19,109 nt of DNA from the NCBI GenBank assembly GCA_029288195.1, contig JARFPR010000110.1, positions 1-19,109 on the forward strand, given 5' to 3'. Origin of the DNA: Gammaproteobacteria bacterium (GTDB taxonomy: Bacteria > Pseudomonadota > Gammaproteobacteria > GCA-001735895). The position numbers and the translations under genes are program-made. Below, piece by piece: positions 7,458 to 16,335 of this stretch. Position 1 is the stretch's first letter. Every line of letters begins with the position of its first letter. The notes under the pieces are model-generated. The model was not told where the DNA came from. It saw only the letters and a program-made list of their open reading frames with translations, and searched no databases.

Positions 7458-9038
7458 ATGGGTGAAAACAACAATAGCGCCGACGATAAACTCAATGCGC
7501 CTGCTTCGCTGGAAATTCTGACCGGACCTGCGCGTGGCACCGCGTCCTGGTTGAGCGGCACCGCGCTCGACATATCGCTGAACGAAGAAGACATGATTCG
7601 CGTCGCCGAGGCGGGCAGTGAACCGCTTCAAGATGGCGTTGTCGCGCGCTTGCATCGTTCCGGAGATGGCTACGAGATCGAAGCACGCGAGCAAAATCCA
7701 CTCTGGATAAATGGTACACGCGTCGACTCGAAACAGCTCGAACAGCGCGACTTGATAGAATTTGGCGATAAGGGTCCACTTTCGCGCTATCGCCTCCACC
7801 ACCAGGGTGACCGGGTCAGACGTTCACTCGGCGATATGCTCGACGATGTCATTGATTACACCCGCGTTAGCCGTCAGCCCCGATTTGCGCGCCTGCAAAA
7901 AGCGTTTCGAGATTTATGCGTGGACTTTGCGCTCAAGACAACGATTTTATTTCGCGCCAGTGTGATTCTCGCACTTGTGGCTCTCTCGGTGATTGTCTAC
8001 CAGCAGTACCGCGCTGGCCTCCTGTTGCAGCAACAGGCCGAGACTAGTGCGCATAAGCTTGAAGATTTCACACGCGCTCTGACACGCACCAACCGCGAAG
8101 CCCTGCGCTCCTCCGATCTCAATCAGTTGCGCCAGGAATTAAGCCATTCGTTGAGCGCCGCCGCTGAAAGGCTTGAGCTGCTGGAACAGCGCTCTGCAGC
8201 AAGCACCCGCATTATTGCCGAGGCAACCCGTTCAATCGTGTTTTTACAGGGTGCTTATGGCTTTCGTGATAACGAAACCAACCGGATGCTGCGCTACCAG
8301 GTCGATGCGGAAGGTAACACATTGTTCACACTACGCGGTCAACCGCTGCTGACCCTGGAAGGCCAGGGTGACATAGCCGAAAGACGATTCACCGGTACCG
8401 GTTTCGTAGTCAATAAGAGTGGGGCGCTATTAAGCAACCGACATGTCGCTTTGCCTTGGGAAGAAGATACGACTGACGAAGCGTTGATTGCAGCTGGAAT
8501 GGAACCGGTATTGATCAAGTTCGTGGGTTACCTGCCCGGCATCGAGGCCGCGTTTCCGGTCGAGTTACTCAAGGCCAGCGACGAGGCCGACCTCGCGGTG
8601 CTGCAATGCAGTGATGTCGTCGATAGCCTGCCGTACCTGGATTTCAGCACTCGACTACCTGCGCCCGGGGACGAGGTTATCGTCATGGGATATCCCACCG
8701 GTATGCGTTCGATGCTGGCGCAAACCGGGGATGATTTCCTGGCTGAATTACAGGCAGATGAAAGTCTCGACTCCTGGGAGGTTGCCGAACGTCTGTCGCG
8801 AGCGCAGTTTATTCGTCCGCTCGCGAGCCGGGGCATTGTCGGTCAGCGTTCCGAATCAACCTTGGTTTACGATGCCGACACCACGCACGGCGGTAGTGGT
8901 GGCCCGGTGCTCGATATTGACGGTAATGCAATCGCAATCAATACCGCGATTATTCCTGAATATGGCGGTTCCAATTTTGGTGTTCCGGTCGAATATGCAC
9001 GCCGGTTGCTGGCAGATGCAGGGATTACAATCGACTAG
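7458..9038 (+). CDS. Membrane-anchored trypsin-like serine protease with FHA-like N-terminal domain
   Basis: This is a 526-residue protein with four parts. Residues about 15-113 look like a degenerate FHA domain, ending in PLWINGTRV, then LEQRDLIEFG, the usual NG...L..GD.I..G pattern; the phosphothreonine-binding GR and S-x-x-H motifs are not evident. One membrane segment follows at about 167-181. A helical, probably coiled-coil stretch covers about 188-260. The C-terminal half is a trypsin-like (S1/HtrA-type) protease: His329 in LLSNRHV, Asp378 in DEADLAVLQ, and Ser480 in THGGSGGPV. The glycine motif GTGFVVN opens the fold. No PDZ domain follows the protease. Positive charges before the helix put the FHA-like part in the cytoplasm and the protease in the periplasm. 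The ribosome site is weak. Confidence 0.85.
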   Translation: MGENNNSADDKLNAPASLEILTGPARGTASWLSGTALDISLNEEDMIRVAEAGSEPLQDGVVARLHRSGDGYEIEAREQNPLWINGTRVDSKQLEQRDLIEFGDKGPLSRYRLHHQGDRVRRSLGDMLDDVIDYTRVSRQPRFARLQKAFRDLCVDFALKTTILFRASVILALVALSVIVYQQYRAGLLLQQQAETSAHKLEDFTRALTRTNREALRSSDLNQLRQELSHSLSAAAERLELLEQRSAASTRIIAEATRSIVFLQGAYGFRDNETNRMLRYQVDAEGNTLFTLRGQPLLTLEGQGDIAERRFTGTGFVVNKSGALLSNRHVALPWEEDTTDEALIAAGMEPVLIKFVGYLPGIEAAFPVELLKASDEADLAVLQCSDVVDSLPYLDFSTRLPAPGDEVIVMGYPTGMRSMLAQTGDDFLAELQADESLDSWEVAERLSRAQFIRPLASRGIVGQRSESTLVYDADTTHGGSGGPVLDIDGNAIAINTAIIPEYGGSNFGVPVEYARRLLADAGITID

Positions 9039-9114
9039 TGAAAATTCCGTTTCAAAGTAATCCGATGCCAGTAGCAGGCCGTATCATGTAGTAGATTGTA
9101 TAAAAGTGCTGACT

Positions 9115-9519
9115 ATGAAAAAGCTATCCATCCTGTTACTGAGTGTCGCTAGCGTCGCATGTGCGACGGGCTATAACCCGAGTTATATCTATAACGAAAT
9201 CCAGGTAGTGAACCTCTCGACTGCGACGATTACTGATGTAAACCTGCGCGTAAAAGGTTCGGATAAAACCCTGAACTGTGAGGCGGTGGCGAAGAACGCG
9301 CTATGCGATGCCCATTTCGGCAAACGCCGATACCCGCAACAGGAAATCGAATTAAGCTGGACTCATGCGGACGGTAGTCAAAAATCACAGCAGTTAATGC
9401 CGGCAATAGCCGCTTATTTCGGTACGGGAACACCACTACAGCTGATAATGGAAATTAATGAAGATGGATCAGTCAAACCATTTTTCAAGCAAGATTCCGG
9501 CGAGAGTAGCGGCCTTTAA
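9115..9519 (+). CDS. Small putative lipoprotein, tandem copy 1
   Basis: This is a 134-residue exported protein of unknown function. The start is placed at the ATG at 9115 (MKKLSILLLS) instead of the GTG nine bases earlier, because it aligns exactly with the next gene. The signal segment ends in SVAC, so Cys16 may be lipidated, although Ser at the -3 position is not the ideal lipobox residue. Cysteines 55 and 64 are conserved in the neighbour and probably pair. The conserved core includes GYNPSY, QVVNLS, FGKR, YPQQ, IELSWTH, and EDGSV. There is no strong ribosome site. TATAAA at 9099-9104 ends ten bases before the ATG, so the message could have a very short leader. Confidence 0.75.
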   Translation: MKKLSILLLSVASVACATGYNPSYIYNEIQVVNLSTATITDVNLRVKGSDKTLNCEAVAKNALCDAHFGKRRYPQQEIELSWTHADGSQKSQQLMPAIAAYFGTGTPLQLIMEINEDGSVKPFFKQDSGESSGL

Positions 9520-9542
9520 GTGAGTGCCATCGAGGTGAAATG

Positions 9543-9956
9543 ATGAAAAAACTATCCATTCTATTTCTCAGTATCCTGACAGCTGCCTGTGTAGTCGGCT
9601 ACAACCCGAGCTATTGGTTCAACGAGGTCCAGGTGGTCAATCTTTCCGGTTCGACTATTACGGATGTCAGGGTAAGCGTCCTTGAGACGACGAAAAGCTA
9701 TAGTTGTGAAGAGGTGGCACAATTTGCCCTGTGCCAGGACTACTTTGGCAAACGCCACTACCCGCAACAGGGGATCGAGTTGAGCTGGACTCACCCCGAT
9801 GGCAGCAAAAAATCTGAACTGTTAGGCGCCAGGATACCGGCATATTACGATTACCCGTTCCCGCTACGTGTCGTGATGGAAATTCTTGAGGACGGATCGG
9901 TTAAGCTTTTTTACGAACAGGAAACTCCGGGCCGGGATGCGTTCACGATTTTGTGA
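9543..9956 (+). CDS. Small putative lipoprotein, tandem copy 2
   Basis: This 137-residue protein is a paralogue of the preceding gene: the two align without gaps over 134 residues with about 76 identities by hand count. The signal segment ends TAAC at Cys16; Cys55 and Cys64 match the pair in copy 1. Two adjacent ATG codons (9540 and 9543) are possible starts; 9543 is preferred because GAGG lies seven bases before it and the protein then begins MKKLSI like its twin. The gap from copy 1 is 23 bases, so both are probably on one message. The divergence is concentrated around residues 43-54 and 92-110, while the core motifs are kept. The function is unknown. Confidence 0.78.
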   Translation: MKKLSILFLSILTAACVVGYNPSYWFNEVQVVNLSGSTITDVRVSVLETTKSYSCEEVAQFALCQDYFGKRHYPQQGIELSWTHPDGSKKSELLGARIPAYYDYPFPLRVVMEILEDGSVKLFYEQETPGRDAFTIL

Positions 9957-10113
9957 TAGTTCAGGCACGCTAGACGGAGATCAGCCGATTTTTCTATGCA
10001 TGCTCGCAGTCACTGGTTTGCTGTCAACCCGTACCTCTAAATAACAGCAATAAACGGAGAGTTTCGGCAACGCGGCTTCAGTAACATGGTGATCATATTC
10101 AACTATTGAGGGT

Positions 10114-10980
10114 ATGATTAAAGCCATGTCACAGCAACACGATAAAACGATTAGCAAGTTCATTGAGTTGGCACGCTATATTGCCGCCAATGCGGAAGAA
10201 TCACTAACCCTGGAAACCCTAGCCGCGCGAGTGCACCTTTCGCCGTCGAGAATGCAGCGCGTATTTAAATCGACCTTGGGCGTGTCACCGAAGAAATTTC
10301 AGCAAGCGGCTCGCAGTGAGCGCTTTAAATCCCTATTGCGTTCCGGCATCGATATCACCGACGCAATTTTCGAGGCAGGTTACGGATCGACGAGTCGTGT
10401 TTATAGCCAGGCCATGCATAATATCGGCATGACACCGGCGCGCTACCGCGCCGGCGGCAAAGATGAAATCCTGACCTGGGCCTGCCGTGACACCGTGCTG
10501 GGGCCCATCTTGATGGCCGCGACTGATCGCGGGGTTTGCTTCGCCCAGTTCGGTGACAGCTGCGATAAGTTGTTGCAGCAATTGCAACGGGAATTCCCAC
10601 AGGCCGAGTTACAGCAATTCAGAGATGATTCTTCGACGCAACTCGAGCAATGGATCGACGCGCTTAACGCCTACATCCAGAATAAGCAACCGCGCCCGGA
10701 GGTACCGCTCGATTTACAGGGCACCGCGTTTCAAATCAAGGTCTGGGAATTCCTGCTGAGTCTTCGGGATGGCGATGTGCTCAGTTATTCCGAATTGGCA
10801 CAGGCGATCGAGAAGCCCAAAGCCGCGCGCGCCGCGGCATCGGCCTGCGGCGCGAACCGCATTGCGGTACTGGTACCATGTCATCGAATTCTGCGCGGAG
10901 ATGGAGGACTTGGCGGTTATCGCTGGGGCCTGGAACGCAAACGAGCCTTGCTCGATGCCGAACGAGCGCGTCGCGATTAG
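10114..10980 (+). CDS. AraC-type regulator fused to O6-alkylguanine-DNA alkyltransferase
   Basis: This 288-residue protein joins an AraC helix-turn-helix domain (about residues 10-115, with LTLETLAARVHLSPSRMQRVF as the first helix pair) to a DNA-repair methyltransferase domain (about 120-285). The active-site motif is VLVPCHRIL with Cys256, preceded by the ARAAASACGANRI DNA-binding helix, and followed by GGYRWGLERKRALL. It removes alkyl groups from O6-guanine by suicide transfer to Cys256. Compared with E. coli Ada it lacks the N-terminal zinc domain and its methylphosphotriester-accepting cysteine. The start could be 10114 or 10126 (MSQQHDK); the GAGGG at 10108-10112 is too close to the first and far from the second. 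No clear terminator follows before the convergent aminotransferase gene. Confidence 0.9.
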   Translation: MIKAMSQQHDKTISKFIELARYIAANAEESLTLETLAARVHLSPSRMQRVFKSTLGVSPKKFQQAARSERFKSLLRSGIDITDAIFEAGYGSTSRVYSQAMHNIGMTPARYRAGGKDEILTWACRDTVLGPILMAATDRGVCFAQFGDSCDKLLQQLQREFPQAELQQFRDDSSTQLEQWIDALNAYIQNKQPRPEVPLDLQGTAFQIKVWEFLLSLRDGDVLSYSELAQAIEKPKAARAAASACGANRIAVLVPCHRILRGDGGLGGYRWGLERKRALLDAERARRD

Positions 10981-11072
10981 TTCGCCACTGCAAGGCGCAC
11001 AGCGAATTACGAGGTCATTGCACGCTTCGTTACGACGTCACGCCGGCTTTTCCAGTCTTTGATGTTGGCTAT

Positions 11073-12257
11073 CTAGCCCTCAAATCCAGGATTTTCAGCC
11101 AAATAGTCGAGTGCAGCATTGATGCCACCCTTGTTAAACGGGATTCCCGAGGCAATGAGGCCCATTTCGATACCGCTCAGCGTACCGGCCAGCATCAGGT
11201 CATTGAAGTCGCCAAGATGACCAATGCGAAACACCCGGCCCTTAACCTTGCCGAGACCGGTACCGAGTGACATGTTATAGCGCTCCAGGATTAGCTCGCG
11301 CAAATGGTCGGCGTCCTGGCCTTCGGGCAGTAGGATAGCGGTTAGCGAGCTACTATATTCCTCGGGATTTAGGCAAAGAATTTCCAGCCCCCAGGCGCGA
11401 ACCGCGCGTCGGGTTGCCTCGGCGTGGCGCTGGTGACGCGCAAAAACATTATCGAGGCCCTGTTCCTTGAGCAGCATTTTGAGTGATTCGCGCAGCGCAT
11501 AGAGCAAATTAGTCGCTGGTGTGTAGGGGAAATAGCCGGTCGCGTTGGCTGTGATCATCGGTTGCCAGTTCCAGTAAGAGGACGGCATTGCCGCGCTTTT
11601 ACTGGCTTCAAGCGCCTTCGCACTGATTGCGTTGAAACTGAGACCGGGTGGCAACATAAGTCCCTTCTGCGACCCGCCCACGGTCACATCGACACCCCAT
11701 TCGTCATGACGATAATCGATAGAACCCAGTGACGAGATCGTGTCGACCATGAACAGGGCCGGATGTTCGCTGCTGTCGATGGTGTTTCTGATTTCGGCAA
11801 TACGGCTGGTGACGCCGGTCGAAGTCTCGTTGTGCACCACCATCACGGCCTTGATCTGGTGCGTTTTGTCGGCACTTAATTTTTCTGCAACCACGCCCGG
11901 ATCGACCCCATGACGCCAGTCGCCCTCGACAAAATCGACTTCGAGGCCGAGATCTCCGGCGATGCTCTGCCACAGCGTAGCGAAGTGCCCGGTCTCGAAC
12001 ATCAAGACTTTGTCGCCTGGCGACAGCGTGTTGACCAGTGCCGACTCCCAGGCTCCGGTCCCCGAGGCGGGAAAAATAACCACCTCCGCCGAAGTTTTGA
12101 AAACCTGCTTTAAGCCGTTTAATACTTCACGTGTCAGCTGCGCAAACTCGGGGCCACGGTGATCCATGGTCGGCATGTCCATCGCGCGCAGGACCCGATC
12201 AGGGACATTGCTGGGCCCTGGAATCTGTAGAAAATGACGTCCTGCGAGATTTGACAT
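11073..12257 (-). CDS. sgaA: Serine-glyoxylate aminotransferase (class V, PLP-dependent)
   Basis: This is a 394-residue cytosolic enzyme expected to convert serine (or alanine) and glyoxylate to hydroxypyruvate (or pyruvate) and glycine. The N-terminal IPGPSNVPDRVLRAMD, the DHRGPEF segment, PASGTGAWESA (63-73), HNETSTGVTS, and SQKGLMLPPGL (PLP lysine K198) are the hallmark segments of the serine-glyoxylate branch of class V aminotransferases. The C-terminal region has GKVKGRVFRIGHLGD. The ATG at 12257 is chosen over a longer frame to 12377 because GAGGAG (12265-12270) lies seven bases upstream and homologues begin at this point. The gene is divergent from the dehydrogenase at 12459. Alternative: (S)-ureidoglycine-glyoxylate or alanine-glyoxylate aminotransferase. 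Confidence 0.9.
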   Translation of the reverse strand: MSNLAGRHFLQIPGPSNVPDRVLRAMDMPTMDHRGPEFAQLTREVLNGLKQVFKTSAEVVIFPASGTGAWESALVNTLSPGDKVLMFETGHFATLWQSIAGDLGLEVDFVEGDWRHGVDPGVVAEKLSADKTHQIKAVMVVHNETSTGVTSRIAEIRNTIDSSEHPALFMVDTISSLGSIDYRHDEWGVDVTVGGSQKGLMLPPGLSFNAISAKALEASKSAAMPSSYWNWQPMITANATGYFPYTPATNLLYALRESLKMLLKEQGLDNVFARHQRHAEATRRAVRAWGLEILCLNPEEYSSSLTAILLPEGQDADHLRELILERYNMSLGTGLGKVKGRVFRIGHLGDFNDLMLAGTLSGIEMGLIASGIPFNKGGINAALDYLAENPGFEG

Positions 12258-12458
12258 ACCTGGTCTCCTCGGAATGATATTTTTCTCTGGAACGGAATCC
12301 TGCCTGACGCAGGTAAGCAGCGCAAGCCTGGCTTTAGCTGAAACCAAAACGGATCGGCCAGTAGCTGTGGCAGCCATTCACTGTTTGAATTTAATCGTTA
12401 CTAGCGGCCATTTTTCTCTTATAGTCTGCTTTTTTTACGTACTTAAAGAGTAAAATTT
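12258..12458. promoter_or_regulatory. Divergent regulatory region between sgaA and the hydroxyacid dehydrogenase
   Basis: This 201-base gap must hold promoters for both genes. On the plus strand TATAGT at 12420-12425 is a possible -10 box, about 34 bases before the TTG start, without a good -35 partner. On the minus strand, GAGGAG at 12265-12270 is a firm ribosome site. A small hairpin (CCTGC 12299-12303 with GCAGG 12309-12313) lies in the sgaA leader. I looked for a glycine riboswitch and did not see its conserved core. Confidence 0.4.
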
Positions 12459-15395
12459 TTGGCGACAAACCCGCGCTTACAACAAACTTCCTCGGCAGCG
12501 TCCGGACGCATCGGTGACAGTACTCTGGCACGCCGGTTACGCAGTGAGGTGGAAGGGGAAGTCCTGTTCGACGCGTTCAGTCGTGGCCGCTACAGTACCG
12601 ATGCCTCGATTTACCAGATCGAACCGATTGGGGTTGTGGTGCCACGCAATGAACGCGATATTCGACATGCAATTCAAATTGCCGCCGACGAGGGCATACC
12701 GGTATTGCCGCGTGGTGGCGGCACCTCGCAGATCGGGCAGACGGTCGGTACCGCACTGGTCATCGATAACAGTAAGTACTTTAACCACGTGGGTGAGTTT
12801 GACCCTGAGTCACGTTCCATCTGGGTCGAGCCGGGCCTGGTGCTCGATCAGCTCAATCACTGGTTAAAGCCCCACGGGCTGTTCTACCCGGTCGATGTGT
12901 CGACCGGCAACCGCGCCACTCTCGGCGGCATGGCCGGCAACAACAGTTGCGGGGCGCGTTCGATTCGATACGGCAACATGGTACACAACGTGCTTGCAAT
13001 CGACGCGCTTTTGGCCGATGGCAGCAGCGCAAGGTTCGCCGCGCTGACGAGCGCCGGCCAGGAAGGTGAGTATACCGAGTTGGTCGGTAAATTGACGGCT
13101 TTGGGTCAACGCGAGGCGGATGAAATCGCACGACGGTTTCCACAGTTGCTGCGTCGTGTCGGTGGTTACAATATCGATGAACTGGTTAGCGTAGAGTCAG
13201 GCAACCTGGCGCGTCTGCTGGTTGGCTCCGAGGGAACCCTGGCTTTTTTCACACGGTTGCAGCTGCAGCTCCAGCCGATCCCGCCGCACAAGGTTTTGGG
13301 AGTATGCCACTTCCCGAGCTTTCACCAGGCGATGGATTCGGCCCAGCATATTGTCAGGCTTGATCCGAGCGCTGTGGAACTGGTCGATCGCACGATGATC
13401 GATTTATCGCGCGAGATTCCCATGTTCCGGGCCACCGTGGATGGTTTTGTCCGGGGCGAACCGGACGCGCTGCTGCTGGTGGAATTTGCCGGCGAAGACC
13501 GCGACCTGCAAATCAGCAAGCTCGCCCAGCTGGTTGAATTGATGGCAGACCTCGGCTTTCCCGGTGCCGTGGTCGAAGTACTCGATCCCGAATTTCAGGC
13601 GGCTATCTGGGAGGTGCGCAAGGCTGGGCTGAACATCATGATGTCGATGAAGGGTGATGGCAAACCGGTATCCTTTGTCGAAGACTGTGCGGTGCAACTA
13701 GAAGACCTGGCGGAGTATACCGATCGGCTGACACGGGTATTCGAGAAACACGGCACTACCGGCACCTGGTATGCCCATGCCTCGGTGGGCTGTCTGCACG
13801 TGCGTCCGATTCTCAATATGAAGGATGAGAGCGGCGCGCAAAAGATGCGTGCAATTATGGAGGAAACGCTCGACATCGTACAGGAATACAAGGGCTCGCA
13901 TTCGGGCGAGCATGGCGACGGCCTGGCGCGTTCCGAATTTCATGAGCGCATGTTTGGCAGTCGCATGCAGCGGGCTTTCGAAACCATCAAGGATACTTTT
14001 GATCCCACCTGCCTGTTTAATCCGGGCAAGATCGTACACGCTCCGCGTATGGATGATCGAGAGCTGTTTCGCTACAAGCCCGATTACCAGGTGAAACCGA
14101 TATCTACGGCACTGGACTGGTCGGAGTGGGGTGGTTTTGGCGCTGCCGTCGAGATGTGTAATAACAACGGCGCCTGTCGCAAGGCCAATGTCGGCGTCAT
14201 GTGCCCTTCCTACCGGGCTACCGGCGACGAGCAACACTTGACGCGTGGTCGAGCCAATACGTTGCGTCTCGCGATCAGTGGTCAGCTGGGCGACGATGCG
14301 CTGGTCTCCGACGCGATGTATGAAACCATGGATTTATGCGTCGGCTGCAAGGGCTGTAAACGCGAATGCCCCACCGGCGTTGATATGGCGAAGATGAAGG
14401 TCGAGTTTCTGCATCATTATCACCAGCATCATCGACGCTTGCTCAAGGATCGCCTAATCGCCTATTTACCACGCTACGCACCGTTCGCGTCACGTTTCAG
14501 TTATATCCTGAACCTGCGTGACCGAGTTGCCCCGCTGGCGCTCCTGAGTGAGAAACTCTTCGGATTAAGTGCTCAGCGCAGTTTGCCGCAATGGCGTGGG
14601 AAACGCTTTGACGAGCGCCTGGAAGCATCGGTCGGCACTGCCGGCGCCGATAACGAGGTCGTATTGCTGGTGGATACCTTCAATCGATACTTTGAGCCCG
14701 ACAATGCCCGTGCCGCGCTCGCGGTACTAACCGCCGCCGGTTATCGTGTGCAGCTAGTGCAAGCGCTCGATGGCGGGCGCCCGTTGTGTTGCGGGCGTAC
14801 TTTCCTGGCGACAGGCATGGTCGACCAGGCCCGTGTCGAAGCGCGGCGTATGCTGGCTGCGCTCAAGCCTTATGTAGAGCGCGGTATTCCGATCATCGGC
14901 CTGGAGCCTTCATGCCTGCTGACCCTGCGCGACGAATTTCGGAGCCTGTTACCTGGTGAGGACGCGACCGCGTTAGCAGGACAGGCGTTGCTGCTGGAAG
15001 AATTCCTGGCCCGACAACAGCAGGCTGGAAAATTGCAACTCAAATTAAAACCTTTGGATTCAGGGCGGGCATTGGTACACGGCCATTGTCATCAAAAAGC
15101 ATTTGCGACCATGAGTGCGATGCAACAGACATTGGAACTGATCCCAGGGATCGAAGTGGAACTCATCGATTCCGGCTGTTGCGGTATGGCTGGTGCTTTT
15201 GGATATGAGGCCAGCCATTACGAGGTGTCGATGAAGATGGCGGAAATGAATTTACTGCCTGCGGTGCGCGCTGCCGAAAGCGGTACGCTGTTGATCGCTA
15301 ATGGCACCAGTTGCCGGCACCAGATCGAGGATGGTGCGCAAGGTAAAGCGCGGCATATTGCCTGTGTGCTGCAAGACGCGCTAGCTGAATGCTGA
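12459..15395 (+). CDS. FAD/Fe-S 2-hydroxyacid dehydrogenase (GlcD-GlcF-like fusion)
   Basis: This is a 978-residue membrane-associated or cytosolic flavoprotein that oxidises a 2-hydroxyacid (D-lactate, glycolate or D-2-hydroxyglutarate type). An FAD-binding domain (about 45-200) has RGGGTSQIG (from R85) and GGMAGNNSCGA (156-166). The FAD-oxidase C-terminal domain follows, with HASVGCLHVRP and EHGDGLARSEF. Then comes an iron-sulfur region: C567-x5-C573-x7-C581-P and C627-x2-C630-x2-C633-x3-C637-P. The last part holds two CCG motifs (C777/C778 and C907/C908), as in heterodisulfide-type domains. The start is TTG, preceded by AAAGAG eight bases upstream. The length is close to YdiJ, a D-2-hydroxyglutarate dehydrogenase. 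The stop overlaps the AEC gene by 7 bases. Which 2-hydroxyacid is used cannot be told from sequence. Confidence 0.9.
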   Translation: MATNPRLQQTSSAASGRIGDSTLARRLRSEVEGEVLFDAFSRGRYSTDASIYQIEPIGVVVPRNERDIRHAIQIAADEGIPVLPRGGGTSQIGQTVGTALVIDNSKYFNHVGEFDPESRSIWVEPGLVLDQLNHWLKPHGLFYPVDVSTGNRATLGGMAGNNSCGARSIRYGNMVHNVLAIDALLADGSSARFAALTSAGQEGEYTELVGKLTALGQREADEIARRFPQLLRRVGGYNIDELVSVESGNLARLLVGSEGTLAFFTRLQLQLQPIPPHKVLGVCHFPSFHQAMDSAQHIVRLDPSAVELVDRTMIDLSREIPMFRATVDGFVRGEPDALLLVEFAGEDRDLQISKLAQLVELMADLGFPGAVVEVLDPEFQAAIWEVRKAGLNIMMSMKGDGKPVSFVEDCAVQLEDLAEYTDRLTRVFEKHGTTGTWYAHASVGCLHVRPILNMKDESGAQKMRAIMEETLDIVQEYKGSHSGEHGDGLARSEFHERMFGSRMQRAFETIKDTFDPTCLFNPGKIVHAPRMDDRELFRYKPDYQVKPISTALDWSEWGGFGAAVEMCNNNGACRKANVGVMCPSYRATGDEQHLTRGRANTLRLAISGQLGDDALVSDAMYETMDLCVGCKGCKRECPTGVDMAKMKVEFLHHYHQHHRRLLKDRLIAYLPRYAPFASRFSYILNLRDRVAPLALLSEKLFGLSAQRSLPQWRGKRFDERLEASVGTAGADNEVVLLVDTFNRYFEPDNARAALAVLTAAGYRVQLVQALDGGRPLCCGRTFLATGMVDQARVEARRMLAALKPYVERGIPIIGLEPSCLLTLRDEFRSLLPGEDATALAGQALLLEEFLARQQQAGKLQLKLKPLDSGRALVHGHCHQKAFATMSAMQQTLELIPGIEVELIDSGCCGMAGAFGYEASHYEVSMKMAEMNLLPAVRAAESGTLLIANGTSCRHQIEDGAQGKARHIACVLQDALAEC

Positions 15396-16318
15396 ATGAA
15401 ATTCTGAATATCGTTGCCCCGGTGTTTATCGTCGTGGCTGCGGGCTATCTCGCTGTGAGAACCGGCCTCGTCTCCGCCAAACCGATCGATCACCTGATGA
15501 AATTCGCGATAACTTTCGCGATCCCGTGTTTGCTGTTTCTTGCAACCTCGAGCATCGACCTGGCTTCGGCCTTCGACTGGCGCATTCTGCTGGCCTATTA
15601 TGCCGCGGCGACAACAAGCTTTATCGTCACATTTTTCATCGTTAAAAACTTTTTCAAACGTCGTCCCGGAGAGGCAGTCGGGATCGCCTTCGCCGCGTTG
15701 TTTTCGAACCTGGTTTTTCTTGGATTGCCAATTTCGGAACGCGCCTGGGGTGCAGACAGCATGGCGCCGAATTTTGCGCTGGTGTCGGTTAATGCACCGA
15801 TTTGCTACCTGATCGGGATTACCGCGATGGAATTACTCCGTGCCGATGGTCGCAGTGCGTTAGATACCACCCGTATCGTGGTAAACGCAATATTTCGTAA
15901 CAGCCTGATGATCGGTATCGGGCTCGGGTTTATCGTCAACATCGGCGGGATCAGTTTGCCGGAAGCGTTGATCGGAGCAGTTGATTTGCTCGCGCGCGCG
16001 GCGTTGCCGGTGGGGTTGTTCGCACTCGGTGGTGTCTTAACCCGCTACAGCCTGTCAAAATCGCTCGGGGAAGCAAGCCTGATTTCAGTACTATCGTTGA
16101 TCGTGCAGCCAGCCATGACGCTGCTGCTCTGCCAACTGCTGGAGTTGCCCGACAGCATCATCAGGTCAGTTGTGCTGATGTCGGCGGTGGCCCCAGGAGT
16201 CAATGCCTACCTGTTCGCCAGTATGTACAACCGAGGGCTCGATGTCGCCGCCAGTACGGTGCTGCTATCGACCCTGCTGTCGGTGTTCAGCGTCAGCGCC
16301 TGGCTGTTTTTTCTTTAA
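15389..16318 (+). CDS. AEC-family transporter (auxin efflux carrier-like permease), second copy
   Basis: This is a 309-residue inner-membrane carrier with about ten hydrophobic segments. The N-terminal ILNIVAPVFIVVAAGYLAVRTGLV and the C-terminal SAVAPGVNAYLFASMYN segments are typical of the AEC family, whose known members carry malonate, auxin or other carboxylates. The ATG lies inside the end of the dehydrogenase gene (7-base overlap, no separate Shine-Dalgarno), so it is very likely translationally coupled to it. The pairing suggests that the carrier brings in the hydroxyacid oxidised by that enzyme or exports the product; this is inference. It is a distant relative of the AEC protein at 398-1327, not a recent duplicate. 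Confidence 0.88.
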   Translation: MLNEILNIVAPVFIVVAAGYLAVRTGLVSAKPIDHLMKFAITFAIPCLLFLATSSIDLASAFDWRILLAYYAAATTSFIVTFFIVKNFFKRRPGEAVGIAFAALFSNLVFLGLPISERAWGADSMAPNFALVSVNAPICYLIGITAMELLRADGRSALDTTRIVVNAIFRNSLMIGIGLGFIVNIGGISLPEALIGAVDLLARAALPVGLFALGGVLTRYSLSKSLGEASLISVLSLIVQPAMTLLLCQLLELPDSIIRSVVLMSAVAPGVNAYLFASMYNRGLDVAASTVLLSTLLSVFSVSAWLFFL

Positions 16319-16335
16319 AAACGTAAGCCTGAAAC

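Noticed and set aside
10981..11072. Bidirectional terminator between the AraC-Ogt fusion and the aminotransferase
   Set aside because: Only short self-complementary pieces such as GACGTC and GGCT/AGCC were found, with no adjoining T-run on either strand.
12258..12377. N-terminal extension of the aminotransferase to 12377
   Set aside because: Family members start at MSNLAGRH; GAGGAG sits seven bases before that ATG, and the extra 40 residues have no family resemblance.
12258..12458. Glycine riboswitch in front of the serine-glyoxylate aminotransferase
   Set aside because: The context made it plausible, but the conserved paired aptamer core was not seen on either strand; only a small five-pair hairpin is present.
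13698..14237. Minus-strand 179-codon open frame
   Set aside because: It is antisense to the dehydrogenase across its FAD C-terminal and Fe-S region, where the plus-strand protein has conserved motifs.
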